Under the pieces are notes generated by a model that saw nothing but the letters and a program-made list of their open reading frames with translations, made no database searches and had not been told where the DNA came from. From contig JAHBMJ010000268.1 in NCBI GenBank assembly GCA_018398765.1, positions 1-52,224 of the forward strand: a stretch of 52,224 bases of DNA, written 5' to 3'. Below, piece after piece: positions 18,081-32,868 of this stretch. Positions within the stretch are counted from its first letter, which is position 1. Every line of letters starts with the position of its first letter. Source of the stretch: Chromera velia. Its lineage: Eukaryota > Sar > Chromeraceae. Both the position numbers and the translations under genes were made by a program.

Positions 18081-19948
18081 CCTTCCCTGTCAAGTCCCAC
18101 CATGCAGCCAGTGCACAGCATGCCAGTCAGTCTCCCCTGAAGTGCCCAGCTGACCAGTCTCCCCTGAAGTGCCCAGCTGACCTACCAAACGTGCGAATAT
18201 ACGCACAGAACGACTGAGCCAGAGAGACGTGAGTCTCAGAGGTCCTGCTGAGAACGCAAATCCGTCTATACTATGCCTCACGAACGTTCCCTAAGTCCGC
18301 TTTAAAACCTTCCCTGTCAAGTTCAACCAGTACACGACTCGCCAGTCTGCTCCCCCCCGCTGCGTACTTTCAGATGATTCCCTTTGCACAGGTCACTCAG
18401 CCAGATCGAATGTGCAAACATGCGAGGTTGGCTAACTGAGTGACTGGGCTACAGATTGCTCAACTGGCTGACTGTCTATCTGACTGGCTAACTGACGTAC
18501 TGAAAGGCTGACTGATGCGCTTATTTTTTGACTGCGACTGACTGATGGGCTGATGGACCAGCGGACTGACTGACTGACTGATTGAAAGAGTGACTGAAGG
18601 GCTAACTAACCCACTAACGTGCTAACAGGCTGATCGCTAAGCTGACTGTCTGGCTGACTGGCTGGCTGGCTGACTACTTGCCAACTAACTTATTGTGACT
18701 GACTGTGACTGCTGGCTAGCTGACTAACGAGCTGAAGGGCGTACGGACTGACTCACGCACTTATGAAGACTGTTTGACCGGTAACTGGCTCGCTCACCAG
18801 CTGACTGGCTGGCTGACGAGGTGACAGTGTTGCTGACAGGCTGACTGTGCATGACTCACCGTGACTGGCAAACTGATTGGCTAAGTGACTGACTCATTGC
18901 ATGAGAAACTGAATGGCTAATGGACTGACTCACGTACTTACAGTTTGACTGCTGAATGGCTTGCTGCCTGACTGTCCAATTGTCTGGCTGATGTACTGAG
19001 TGACTGCAAGAGGAATCGCTTCTGACAGCCATCTCCAGCCGAAGGGCAGAGTCAACAATGCTCAAGATCTCCTCGTTCGCTTACGCTACATTCATTACGG
19101 GGCAAACCAATCCAGCCTATCGTGTATTCCTTCACGAGCTCTCAGAGTTGGCGTGCACCTCCCCTTTTGACTGACCTTTTTACATACAGACGATCAGCTC
19201 GCCGCACTTCAAGCCATTCAGAAGAAGTGTCACCCCCTATATAGATTCCTATAGAGTCAGAACATCAGTTTGTCGACCTAGTTGTGGAACAAGCGAGTCG
19301 ATCTGAAACGATATACGATGATGCGCTGATCGGTGATTCGACGGTGAATGTCACTGTCAGAAATTATATGTCAGACGAAAGAGACGCAGAGACGGAGACT
19401 CACACGCGCGAATGCGCAGGCGTGCGTTCGAACTTTGTGTCTAAAACAACATGTAGGACGACAGCTGGGGTGTTGCATGAAACTCAACTGCCCGATACTG
19501 CCCGTCTATGCCTGTCTCTTCACCTATATATGAATATATACATCAACTTCGACCATGCAATCCATTCACCCTAGCTGTCTGGAGACTCTCCCTAGCTGTT
19601 CCCCTAAAGGAGAGTCTCTTCCAGCCAGGATCATTGAGGGACGCCGAAGACCGATTTGAGATGATCCAATCGGAAGATCTTGATTCAATGGTGGGATCAG
19701 TTCTTCGATCACTATGGTGGGTGCCAAAACGCTCTTGTAGAAATTTTGAACTAGATTTTGAAAAGAGCGTGTCATGAAAAGAAGTGAGACGCAGAAGGCT
19801 CGGAAGACTCTGCAAACGCATTGCAAACACTACAACCAGGAAGTCCAGTCGGCAAAGCTTTTTCTGTGGGAGTGCATGGGGGCTCCTTGTTACAGAGGAC
19901 GCGCTCCCCCCCCTACGTGAGAGGACAAAGAAGGCACACGAGGCTTAA
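18081..19948. repeat. Degenerate CTGA/CTGG repeat tract and flanks
   Basis: A 27-bp unit containing CTCCCCTGAAGTGCCCAG occurs twice in tandem near 18127-18180. From about 18420 to 19000 the plus strand is dominated by variants of CTGA, CTGG and CTAA (for example GACTGACTGACTGA). The remainder up to 19948 has no supported gene. Confidence 0.7.
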
Positions 19949-21483
19949 ATGCAAATTTTGAAAATCGCACAGTGCAAAGATCTGCCCACTGCGATACAGT
20001 ACTATACCAACGGAAACGCGAAAGTCGAGGCGGCGGGGTTGGAAATGGATAAAGTGCTGACAGCAGTTGCTACCGTCTACTCGCACATTCAACGTCTTTT
20101 GAGACAAGACAAGCTGCCGACAGACTTGTCTTTCTTCGAGGTGCCCCACATCCTGGATGAAGCAAGTAAGTGCATGGGCCCCACGGTGACTGCAAGTGTG
20201 TCTGATTGTGTCTGTGTTTTCGTCTGTGGGTGTAGAAGGGAATTTGCTGGATGTGTTTTGGAGATGTGTCTGCGTGTGGCCAATGATCTGTTCGTTTAGA
20301 CAAGGAGGGAGGTCGTGAACTCTCCATCTCATGCGCGGTCTGGAGACAAAATAAAGTGCAGTCGTGTGCCATCGTGTGTGTGTCACTTTCAGAGAGAATT
20401 AAGTGGAGAAAGAAAGTGCGCTGTGCATTCATTGTGGTTGTTGAAGAAGGAAACTGAGAGGAAAGAAGAAAAGTTATGTATCTATCTTCCTGCACGCATC
20501 GATCATCTCAGCTTGCAATGCATTTTGGCTCTCTAGCTGCAGGCAGGGCACCTCGCCGCACCCCGGGCCCGCTGCACACGAGCTGCAAGGGCATGATGCT
20601 TCCTTCCGCTTTTGAAGGACATGAACAGCGGGTGGCAACTCCCGCCCTCCCCTGGCCCCAGAAGCGAAGCACAGGCACCCAGATCCCTGAGTCAGCTCAT
20701 TCGTCTTTTTAATTTGTTGTTTCATTCATAAAAAGAGGCACCCAGGCGTAAGAGACGGAGAAGAAGCGAGAATTAGGCAGAGAGACAGACCAGAACTTCT
20801 TCATTTATCGTTGCGAGGCCACTGGCAGGCTTTCTTTTTCCTTCCCAATTCCTATCTGCACTTCCCTTATATATGTGATTCGCTCACCACCCATATACAG
20901 TGACGATGCTTTCTCTGTTTAATTTTGTATGAACATGAATGCAGATCCCGTCGCTGCTGCGACGTCTGGGACTCCTCTCGACAAGGCGAACACAGCAAAG
21001 GTCACGCAGAGGATTCTCGCTGGGATGGCGGAGCCGGAAAAGGTCCGTCCGTCCGTCCGACTTGGCAATGCTCCCTTTGATTGTATGCGCTGCATGTCTG
21101 TGGCCGGATTTTCCCAGCTAGAGACTAGGCTACAGAAATCAGTCAATCAAATTGAAAGGATTAAAGTGACAGACGTGTTGACTCCGATTGAATTTTGAGG
21201 GTGATTTAGGATACATAAGTGAGGTGTTTGCTGCTCAGATGAAGGTCGTTTTGGATGCGCCTGGTGCCTGACGGATAGAAGTGCAACAGCAGAACAGAGT
21301 TTCTCTGAAGTTTTTGAGTGGAGTTCTTTGATCGATACAGCCGTTTCATGGTCATTTCATATAAATATTTTGATACTTGAGGTGCAGCGGGGCATCCAGA
21401 AACTGCAGGGCGAGAAGAAGGGTCTAGAAGGATCACAAGCACGTCAGTTATTAATGGGGACAGCCTCCTGTATTGCAAATTAA
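19949..21483 (+). CDS. Small three-exon protein, possibly Mediator subunit 10-like
   Basis: Exons 19949-20165, 20945-21042 and 21382-21483 join in consistent phases (donors GTAAGT and GTCCGT; the last acceptor is TTGAG) to give 138 residues with a TAA stop. The middle reads FFEVPHILDEANP and later KANTAKVTQRI. This resembles the Med10 pattern of Pro, a hydrophobic helix ending in Asp, then NP, and an Asn/Val pair about 15-19 residues on. Med10 is about 135 residues long. If correct, the protein would belong to the middle module of Mediator and act in RNA polymerase II transcription. The similarity was judged by eye and is weak. The C-terminal helix (VQRGIQKLQGEKK) is charged and probably coiled. 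It could equally be an unrelated small helical protein. Confidence 0.5.
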
Positions 21484-21693
21484 GCTGCGCATCTCGTTCG
21501 GCCTCTCTTCCCGTCTGCCAATCTCGTTCGGCCTCCTATGACAGTCTGCCGATTTTGTTTGCCCTCCTGTCTGCCAATCTCATCCAATCTCGTTCGGCGG
21601 TCTCTCATCACATCTGCCCATGCATCTGGTTCGGCTTCTTTTCTGCCAGCCATTCTCGCGAATCTCGATGTGGCATGCAGATACTGCTTCAAG
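21484..21693. repeat. Tandem CTGCCAATCTCGTTCGGC-type repeats, upstream block
   Basis: Several degraded copies of a TCTGCCAATCTCGTTCGG unit precede the ATG at 21694. The same family recurs at 22555-22760 inside the next gene. Confidence 0.7.
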
Positions 21694-22345
21694 ATGAGTG
21701 TCAAAAAAGTTCCCTTCCTCAAGTTGACTGAAAACCCGTGCTTTCACAAAAGCGAAACGTTTTGGGGAAAGGGGGCGCTCTTCCCTCTCCGGTTGGTATG
21801 TAAAACTTTAAACAACAGTATCGTATCTGAGTTCGGAGGGCCATGTTGCATGTCAATTGACAATATTGTGAAGAAACTCGCTCATTGGATGATGGACCTG
21901 CCAGAGAAGCTGCCAGAGGAGGCGCTACTCCGTAGGGTAGTGGAAACCAAGCAGGGGCAGATACTACTTCTTCTTCAGACGTACGCCGAGACCACTTTCC
22001 CCATCCACAAAGATTTCCCTCTTGAGTCCATCTGGAACAGACTCCAGATGAGAGAGTTCTCCAACGTTCTCGGCATTATGGAAGGATTTGCAAAGACGGC
22101 CGACCTTGGCAACTTCACCTTCTTCAACAATAAGTTCCACAAACACGTGCTGAAACACTTAATGCTCTTCCTCAAGAAGTGCGCGCGGTATTCCACACTT
22201 CTCTCAGCCAAGCAAATGCTTGAAGAGCGTGACTGCCGACTCTTTGACTGGCTGGCCTACATAGGAGGTCGGACGTTCAAGGAGCCCTGGAGTTCCTCCT
22301 GCTCATTAGAGACGGGGATTTCCTTCTCTCTCTCTCTCTCTCTCT

Positions 22346-22381
<36 letters not shown>

Positions 22382-25212
22382 TGCGAAAGGAAATGCATGG
22401 GGGCAGAGTTCCATTTGGAGAACCTGTCTTCTGGCGTTCTCCGGCTTCGTTCACCAGGGTTGAGCTCGAAACATTCTTTGACACCCAGGAAGAAGATGCT
22501 GACGGCCCGACCGAGAAATTCCTCATCACCCCCTCGATGTGGAATGAAGCGGTCGGTCTGCCAATCTCGTTCGGCTCGGCAACTCTTAATTCCCGTCTGC
22601 CAGTCTCGTTCGGCTCGGCAACTCTTAATTCTCGTCTGTCAGTCTCGTTCAGCCTCTTTTTCCGTCTGCTAATCTTGTTCAGCCTCTGCTAATCTCGATC
22701 GTTTGGCCTTCTGTGACTGTCTGCCGATTTTGTTCGCCCTCCTGTCTGCCAATCTCGTCGAATTCACCTCTATGAGGTGAAGGTGGCTGTGTTTATCTCC
22801 AAAGACAAAGTTAATGACCCGCCACCCCTGCCCGCATATATCCAAGAAGACGTGCGCCTTTTAATCCAAGAAGCGGCGAGCGGTTCCACGCTTCTTTCAG
22901 CCCAGCATGTGCTTGAAGAGCGTGACTGGCGACTCTTTGACTGGCTGGCCTACATGGGAGGTCAGACGTTCAAGGTGCGCTGTACGCTCCTTCTGGGCTG
23001 TACGGAGACTGCCAAGATCATGTGCAAGTGGGTGAAGGTGATGCACAATCGTCTTACCACTCAGGGGCCTTCCTTCGTCTGTGGACTTCAGAGAGCAGGG
23101 CAGAGATACAACAGGATGGCCGCAAATCTGAATCGGTCAGTCACTTAGTCGATCAGAGGAAGGGGGGGTGAGTGAGTGACTTTAGTTGTTGCCCTTTTTG
23201 AAATTCGCTCTATTGTATGCAGTGCATGGATACCTGCTTTCTGGTTTGGTTGTATTTCTGATTGATGAGTTGCCTTAGTTCTTTCCATCCAGTCGCCGTA
23301 TGTGTGGTATCTCCTATGCCAATGGAGTGCCTAGCTGCACTGCTCTCTCTCATGTTTTGCTGCTGAATGTGCTTGTGAAGTTCCTGTGAGAAATCTGGTC
23401 CTGCTTTTGACGGTCAGTGTCGGTTTTCTTATACCAAAGCACCTGAGCATGTGTAGCAACCGCGTATTGTCTGTTCTGTTCGGGTGGCCTTTGAAAACTT
23501 TTAAAGTGTTTTTACGGGATACATCTAGATTCTCAAATGCATGCATTCATCGCTCATCTGGATGTGCATGGGTGCAGAGAGCAGGGGGGATTCTGTAATT
23601 TCCGTGTGTGGAGAAATCCCCACCTGGCAAATTACAGGTCGTCCCTTTCAAAGACTACGAGGAAGCGATTGCGAAACATTGTGGAGCATGCTACAGAGGA
23701 ACATCTGAGGTGGGTGCTGCATGGAGGAGTGGAGGTGCCCAGCCATCATCATGCTCCATCCCGCAGGTAGTGCAACAGCAGCAGCATTCACAATGCCGGT
23801 CATTCTCCCTCGGCCCTCTCCTGCGCCTCTGAAGGCGGAGGTGGGCGTGAAGGTGGAAGAGGGCGCCCCCATCCCATATGTGGTGGGGGTGGTAAGGCAG
23901 AAGGCGTAGACGGAGGGGGAGAGCTAGGGAGAGAGAGAGTCGACGGGAGGAAGGATGGGTTCCATTCCCTCCAATCAAGAAAGAGGAGGGTCAAGAGGAC
24001 GAGGAGGAGCTAGAAAGAACAGGTGAGTGAGGCATGATCGTTTTCCCTGGTCCAGTGCAAAATGGAATGACCACAGCAGCCGTAACGCTCCCAGACTCCT
24101 TCAACAGAGTGGACTCCAAAGTAGGACTTAGTGGAATTCAAAGTGACTTTTAAATTTACTATATTCTAGCTTCATTATAAAGTAAAACTAGGTTGCTTAA
24201 AGCAATCTAGAGCATTTTAAAGCATTTAAAATCGTTACTCCTGTGTGAATCTGCTCAAATGTGCTCAAAAGACTGGTTAATTAGCTAGGGTGCACGGTGG
24301 GAAAAATTATGATCACCGCGGTACGTAGAAGTTAGTGAATGTTACCTGCAAAGAAATACACAGGCACAACACTAATGGATACGCTCAAAAGCAACGTTTA
24401 GCGCCGCCAATCAACTACAAAGAATTGCTTTTTCTGCAAGGGAAATAATGCAGGAAAGAGGGCTTCACAGCTAGGCTGGTCAGACCGGACAGGAGGCGGT
24501 CAGTAGGGGTTGGACAGGATTCCAAAGAACAAAGCACAGAGACAATATAATTCAGAATCTTTTCACAAAGAAGTCACACTACACAGTGCAAAAGCTTGGA
24601 AATCGTTCTGCATGTGTTAATGAGAAACTGTGAAAAAGAAGGACAGGTCCGTAGTTGATTGGCGGTGCTAAATGTTGCTTTTGAGCATATCCATTAGTGT
24701 TGTGCCTGTGTATTTCTTTGCAGGTAACATTCACTAACTTCTACGTGCCGTGGTGATCATAATTTTTCCTACCATGCACCCTAGCTAATCAACCAGTCTT
24801 TTGAGATCTTTTGAACACATTTGAGCAGATTCACACAGGAGTAACGATTTTAAATGCTTTAAAATGCTCTAGATTGCTTTAAGCAACCTAGTTTTACTTT
24901 ATAATGAAGCTAGAATATAGTAAATTTAAAAGTCACTTTGAATTCCACGAAGTCCTACTTTAGAGTCCACTCTGTTCTTCCATCTTGAGAATGTACATGT
25001 GTACTGCCCAATCTGATTCAAAGAAGCAATGGAAAAGGGGAATGTTATGATGGTCACCCGGGGGGGGGTTGAAAGGGGTGAAGTTTCCATGGATAAGGCT
25101 TCTGCATGCTCCTCCGAGCCCTATACTCTCTCCAATTACAGAGCCCGACTCTGAGTCGAACTCCAACTCCGAGTATGATTCAGACGATTTGGATGATGAG
25201 GATGGAAGCTAG
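21694..25212 (+). CDS. Unrecognised multi-exon gene with internal duplication and acidic tail (model partial)
   Basis: Supported pieces: exon 21694-22551 (ATG start, 286 codons, donor GTCGGT), exon 22777-22974 (66 codons, donor GTGCGC), an exon starting at 23638 (VVPFKDYEEAIAKHC), an acidic exon ending at 24022 (donor GTGAGT) and a terminal exon 25142-25212. The first three junctions are all phase 0. The last junction (phase 1) fuses EEELERT to PDSESNSNSE, which makes a coherent acidic C terminus. The structure between about 23735 and 23940 is unresolved because the frame changes within short distance. A segment of about 30 residues (LLSA..LEERD.RLFDWLAY.GG.TFK) occurs in both exon 1 and exon 2. 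No domain is recognised. Exon 1 carries a (TC)n(GA)n tract read as Ser-Leu and Arg-Glu repeats. Confidence 0.4.
22322..22379. repeat. (TC)n-CGA-(GA)n self-complementary tract
   Basis: About 12 TC units are followed directly by about 15 GA units, so the strand can fold on itself. It lies in frame inside exon 1 of the gene at 21694 and encodes [17 protein letters not shown]. Confidence 0.9.
22555..22776. repeat. Tandem CTGCCAATCTCGTTCGGC-type repeats, intronic block
   Basis: At least six imperfect copies, including two adjacent ones of about 42 bp with the spacer TCGGCAACTCTTAATTC. They fill the intron between the first two exons of the gene at 21694 and match the block at 21484-21600. Confidence 0.8.
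24103..24976. mobile_element. Foldback element with terminal inverted repeats of about 310 bp
   Basis: Positions 24103 to about 24420 reappear inverted at about 24650 to 24976 with only scattered mismatches. The ends are AACAGAGTGGACTC and GAGTCCACTCTGTT. CTTC directly flanks both ends (24099-24102 and 24977-24980), a possible 4-bp target duplication. The unique centre (about 24421-24649) has no coding frame. It lies between the donor at 24023 and the acceptor at 25141 of the surrounding gene, so it appears to be an intron insertion. Confidence 0.85.
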
Positions 25213-26476
25213 GATAGAAGAAGGAGGGCGAAAAGGAAGAGAATACCCCCCTTGAATTTATAGGTCAAAGTTGTTTCAAAAAAATTACTTAGATTTTTTA
25301 AATATAGGTCTAGATATAAGTGTACAAATATCATTATTTACTAGATTATTTAATTGTCACAAATGATAATGCTTTAGGCAAGCGTACTTAGCCATGTGCC
25401 TACAGTTCAAGTTCTTTTTTTTCCCTCTCTGTTCATATTTCTAAAAAATATAATCAACCTTATATAACCAATGTGATGATACTATGTGATGATGATAATG
25501 ATGATTAAGGGTTAAATCCTAGACGACGCACAGTGGTAAAAAAAAAAAAAATAGACATGTCGAGATTTTTTTTTCTTTTTTTTTTTTTTTAGTCTAGTGG
25601 TCAAAGGTCCAAGCAAACTTAGCAAAGGTAGGTTTTGTAGTTAGATGTGTTTTTGTTATATGTTTGGCACTTCCAATAAAATAATAGAAAAAAAAATAAA
25701 AAAGATTAGGCTTCTCCAGATTTTTTTTTTCTTTTTTTTTATCACTGTGCGTCGCCTAGGTTAAATCTTAGACCCAGCGACACTAGATAACATCAGATTC
25801 CAAGCTACTACAATTAAGATACTAATAGCGAACTGAGCGAAGGCTTTGACTTAGTTGAGCTTTAATTATAAGGTCCGAGTCAATCTAAAGCACGCATGTA
25901 AACATGTATATAATTTGTTAGATTACATAATTGACTAGCAATGACTACAGTATTATGTCAGTATAGCTGATAGTGTACTAATTATAGGTATTTAATAATC
26001 AAATAAGAGGGCGGGAGGCCAATCAATCAATCAATCCGAGAGCCAATCAATCAAATCCTAATCCTATTAAATAAAACTATAGTATAAAGATAAAACTATA
26101 AGTCTATAACTTCAACATTAGTTTGATGATTACTATATGTTATTAAAGTTGACTAAACTAGTATTAAATTTGTATTTGTCACGGTCTGAGTATATGTTCG
26201 GCAGTCTGCGACGGCAGATACACATTCAGCTCCACTAGCGGCTACATCAGTTAGTGCGGTCACTGCTTGTAACTAGGCTTGTCATGTTTTGTAAAGAAGG
26301 CATTTGTCACACTTCAAAACCTTTTGCGGGTAGCAAATTCAATTGATTTAACTCGGTGTAACGCCTGACTAGTGTACGTACCACAGAAATCACAGATCAT
26401 TCATTCATCGACACATGAAGTTAACTACTAGCAGCCAGAGCGGCATTTCAGAGGCACTCACTCTGGAGACTGCTGC
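25213..26476. other. AT-rich intergenic DNA with a MITE
   Basis: Apart from the element at 25519-25759 this holds A/T homopolymers and an (AATC)n stretch near 26020-26035. The 3' ends of the two convergent genes (stops at 25212 and 26477) face each other across it. Confidence 0.45.
25519..25759. mobile_element. MITE with 8-bp target-site duplication (hAT-like)
   Basis: Terminal inverted repeats start CTAGACGACGCACAGTG on the left and end CACTGTGCGTCGCCTAG on the right, 16 of 17 positions pairing, followed inward by A- and T-rich runs. The element is bounded on both sides by the identical octamer GTTAAATC (25511-25518 and 25760-25767). An 8-bp duplication is typical of hAT-superfamily transposition. 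The 241-bp body encodes nothing, so it would depend on an element elsewhere. Confidence 0.85.
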
Positions 26477-29525
<3,049 letters not shown>

Positions 29526-31668
29526 GGATAGACGACGATCTCAGTCCCCCTTCTCCGCTCAAGAGAAACAGGAGGGAAAGCAAACAGTTGCGAATCCTGT
29601 GATACCAATTAGGAGACACAGAAGAACGCAGAGAGATACTGCAGATCCAACACTTCACTCCCAAATGACGACAGGAAAACAGGTAGAGTCGCGCTGCCCG
29701 AACCGATGCGGATCTATCGTGATCTCTACGCTGTGTGCCGGGCCACAATGGCTCCTGCTTATATGCCCTGACACAAGACGTTAAAACAACACAACTCCAG
29801 TTTCGTAAATTGATTGGTGTATACAATAGAATATTTTGCCTTCGACTTGTCAGGCCGGTTACCCGATCAACCGTGCAGGGAATTTGTATGCATGTCGAGC
29901 GCAGAAGCAAGTTGAATACACCGCCTGACTCAGAATCTTCATGAATCTAGCTTCTTGCTCTCTCCTTTGTGTGTGTGCATGCATGGACGATGATCGATGC
30001 GCGTAGACGGCCGCGAATGGCCGCGATTGCATGGCGACACGCGACAGCACGCGCGCCCGCGGCCGGCTCCGCTCAAGTACATGCCGCGCCGGACCTCCCC
30101 CCGAAAGAGTCCCCCCCCTAGCCAGCGGCAGCAAACCTGGCCCCCTACTTTGTATACAGGCACAGCTAATAATACCACATAGCCTGATGCTGTCGCCTCG
30201 GGGGGCAGTTCAGCTCTGCTGAGATCAGCCGAGAGGCCCTGAGATCGCACAGACTCGCATAACGCATTTTTTTATTTTTTGGGGGGGGATCGGCTCTGTC
30301 TCTATTACGGTGTCACTTAAGTTCTTTGAATGTGCCCCTCAAGCAACTCGCACGGAGCCGCGATCACACATGCTTTATAATTATATTTTATACATGCGTG
30401 TCCCTCAAGTAACTCATACAGAGTTGCTTCATATATATGACGTGCGCGTGGTTCTGAAAAACATACTTCACGCGTGTTGCCGTGGCCCCCGCCTACCCCC
30501 ACCCCATTGCAGCACACAAGACATGCCCAAACCCCCGATGGTCTGCATCAATCAAATATTAGCGGACCCCCTAAATGGCCCCCCGAGGCACTTACCCAAC
30601 TGGTCAGGTATATCCCATTATACAATAATTTTTATAAAATATATTTAATGTTTCTTTAAACTTTCTTAGTATAAATATTTGACAGTCGGCCACGGGGATT
30701 CTGAAAACCCCCCTGACACTCCACTCTGTCTTCAAATTAATTTTTTAATGTTAGCCATACCTGCGGCGCTGTTCCTTCAAGACTGTCTGTGCTTTCCACA
30801 AAAAAATTTTAAGTATACTTGATTTTAGCCGCGCCTTTGGCATGCTACCTTCAAGTTAAGCCGCGCCTGTGGTGCAAGCGTTTCAAGTCTGGCCGCGCCT
30901 ACGGCGCGGCGTTTCAAGTTTACTGGAGTGTTAGGGGGGTTATTCTGAAACATATTTCTGATATATTTTTACATATTTCTTATTATTTTTTAAAAAATGA
31001 GATCTCTTTCATCCAAACTTGGATTGAATTTGAATTGAGGCAGTAACTGAATGAATAGTAACTATTATATAACAATGTGACAGCATTGACTAGCAGCATC
31101 TAGAGCAGCATTGAGAACGTCTATATTATTTTTGTTTCATGTTCAGTTAGGATTCTAGTTAGGGTTAGACGCATCTTGCTTATACTTGCATGTATTAAAA
31201 TTTTTAATAAATCAACAGATTAATTTGGCATTAAACGAAAGACCTACACATAAATTAAACTCTATCACATGTTTTCTGAATTGACATGCGAACAATTCAC
31301 CGATCAAACTGATTCAGCTGGGATGCGTCCACGGCCTTTTTCGTAAATTTAGCTCCATCAAGGACTTTTTCTCTCTTTTTCACCCTTCTACGCAATCTCT
31401 CTTTGACGGAATCGCCCGATCCCGGCCCCAATGCACAGACAGATGGATGCAGCAACATCTTGGCTCAGGCTGCACTTCAGAGCAAACCATGCATTCCTTG
31501 CAGCTGTTCTCATCCTCTACATCGTTGATCGATCATACGTCTAACTCTCCTCTCTGGATTTCTTCGAAAAGTGCACAAATACAGACATTCTCCCCAGCCC
31601 CCCTCCCAATGGACAGAAGAAGTGAAACAAAGCAAAAAAAGTAGTCAGTGTCGCCCTTCACTTTCCTG
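29526..31668. other. Intergenic region between the STT3 and DUF2177-like genes
   Basis: Lies between the 3' end of STT3 and the start of the downstream gene on the same strand. A GC-rich patch at 29990-30100 and CGCGCC-type repeats at 30770-30920 (GCCGCGCC followed by a variable GGCG or TGGTG, three times) stand out from AT-rich surroundings. No supported gene. Confidence 0.4.
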
Positions 31669-32796
31669 CTACTGTATTCCTGTCTTCTTTAAACCGGGAC
31701 CCCTGTTTGATGGCTTCTTCACCTGCAGACAGACAGAAACGGAAGGGGGAGAGGAGATACTGAATTAAGAGATGAAAGAATGAATATTGATCCAATTCCC
31801 GAACAGACAGAGCAGAGACATCTGACTGACTGACAGACAGAGAACCCACCCATCAAAAACTCGACATCCAGTATGGTATCACTATTCCCCGCCTCACTTC
31901 TGCTGACCAAGCCCCCCCGCTTCACTGACCAAATTCACCCCCCCGTTGAATGTATCGATCGAACTAGCGGCGTTCAAGGAAACCCCGCGCTGTCCTAAAT
32001 TATACCAGTCTCGGAAAATCCAAAGGCGAAAGAAACACACACAAGAAACAAAACACGAGCGAACCATCAGATGCATCATTCAACAAAACAAGATCGATCT
32101 CTCGATTGAGAGACCAACGGCGTTAATTTTGTCATCCCCTCACTGCACCGCTCTGCCTCTTCGACTGACCCGGACCCTGACTGACTGATTCTGAATGACG
32201 TACTGACTTTGTATATGCGTACAATCCAGTTCGTCGTGGTGTACGCTTCTTCTAAGTGTTTGAACTTGATGTCTTTGATCCCTATCTCTTCGTTCCTGCA
32301 TCATCGATGGATACATTCAGCCAGCCATGCATCCCCCGTGCATTCATCTATCTATGCATGCATCCGTGCGTTGTTTGGCAAAGTGGTCCATCCAGTCAGG
32401 AACTCGGATGGGAAAATAAAACAGGAAGGAGCTTTTGCTTGTCCTTTTCTTGTTCGCGTCCTTACCGCCCCTTTGCAGCCCCTCTTTTCATTCGAGCAGG
32501 CGAACTGTATCTGCATTCGTGAGGGCGTTGTTCTCCTGCCTGCCTTGCTTGCGCAAGAAACCACATCGAATAAACAGACTTGAGAGGTCGATCAACCAAC
32601 ACCGCGCTCTTCTGCGTCGGTTCCCTCCGACCCCTTCCACGCCGCTGGATGCCCCCCTGCCTGTCCGTCTGCTTTCTTTCACCCACAACTTTTCTTTTCT
32701 TTCAGTCAGTCCATCAGTCTTCTTCGGATCTGATTTAGCGGCTCTCCACCTTACCTTGTGTAGTCAAATCCTCGCGTCATTTCTCCTGCCCTGCAT

Positions 32797-32868
<72 letters not shown>

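Noticed and set aside
23735-23927. Two very short introns (32 and 36 nt) to join the gene at 21694
   Set aside because: The second does not keep phase when recounted, and 32 nt is far below other introns here; the structure is left unresolved.
31849-31911. Possible STT3 exon reading [13 protein letters not shown]
   Set aside because: It superficially resembles the EIGNKD region, but the real counterpart ([18 protein letters not shown]) is exon 22 at 32295-32208, and this piece fits no phase.
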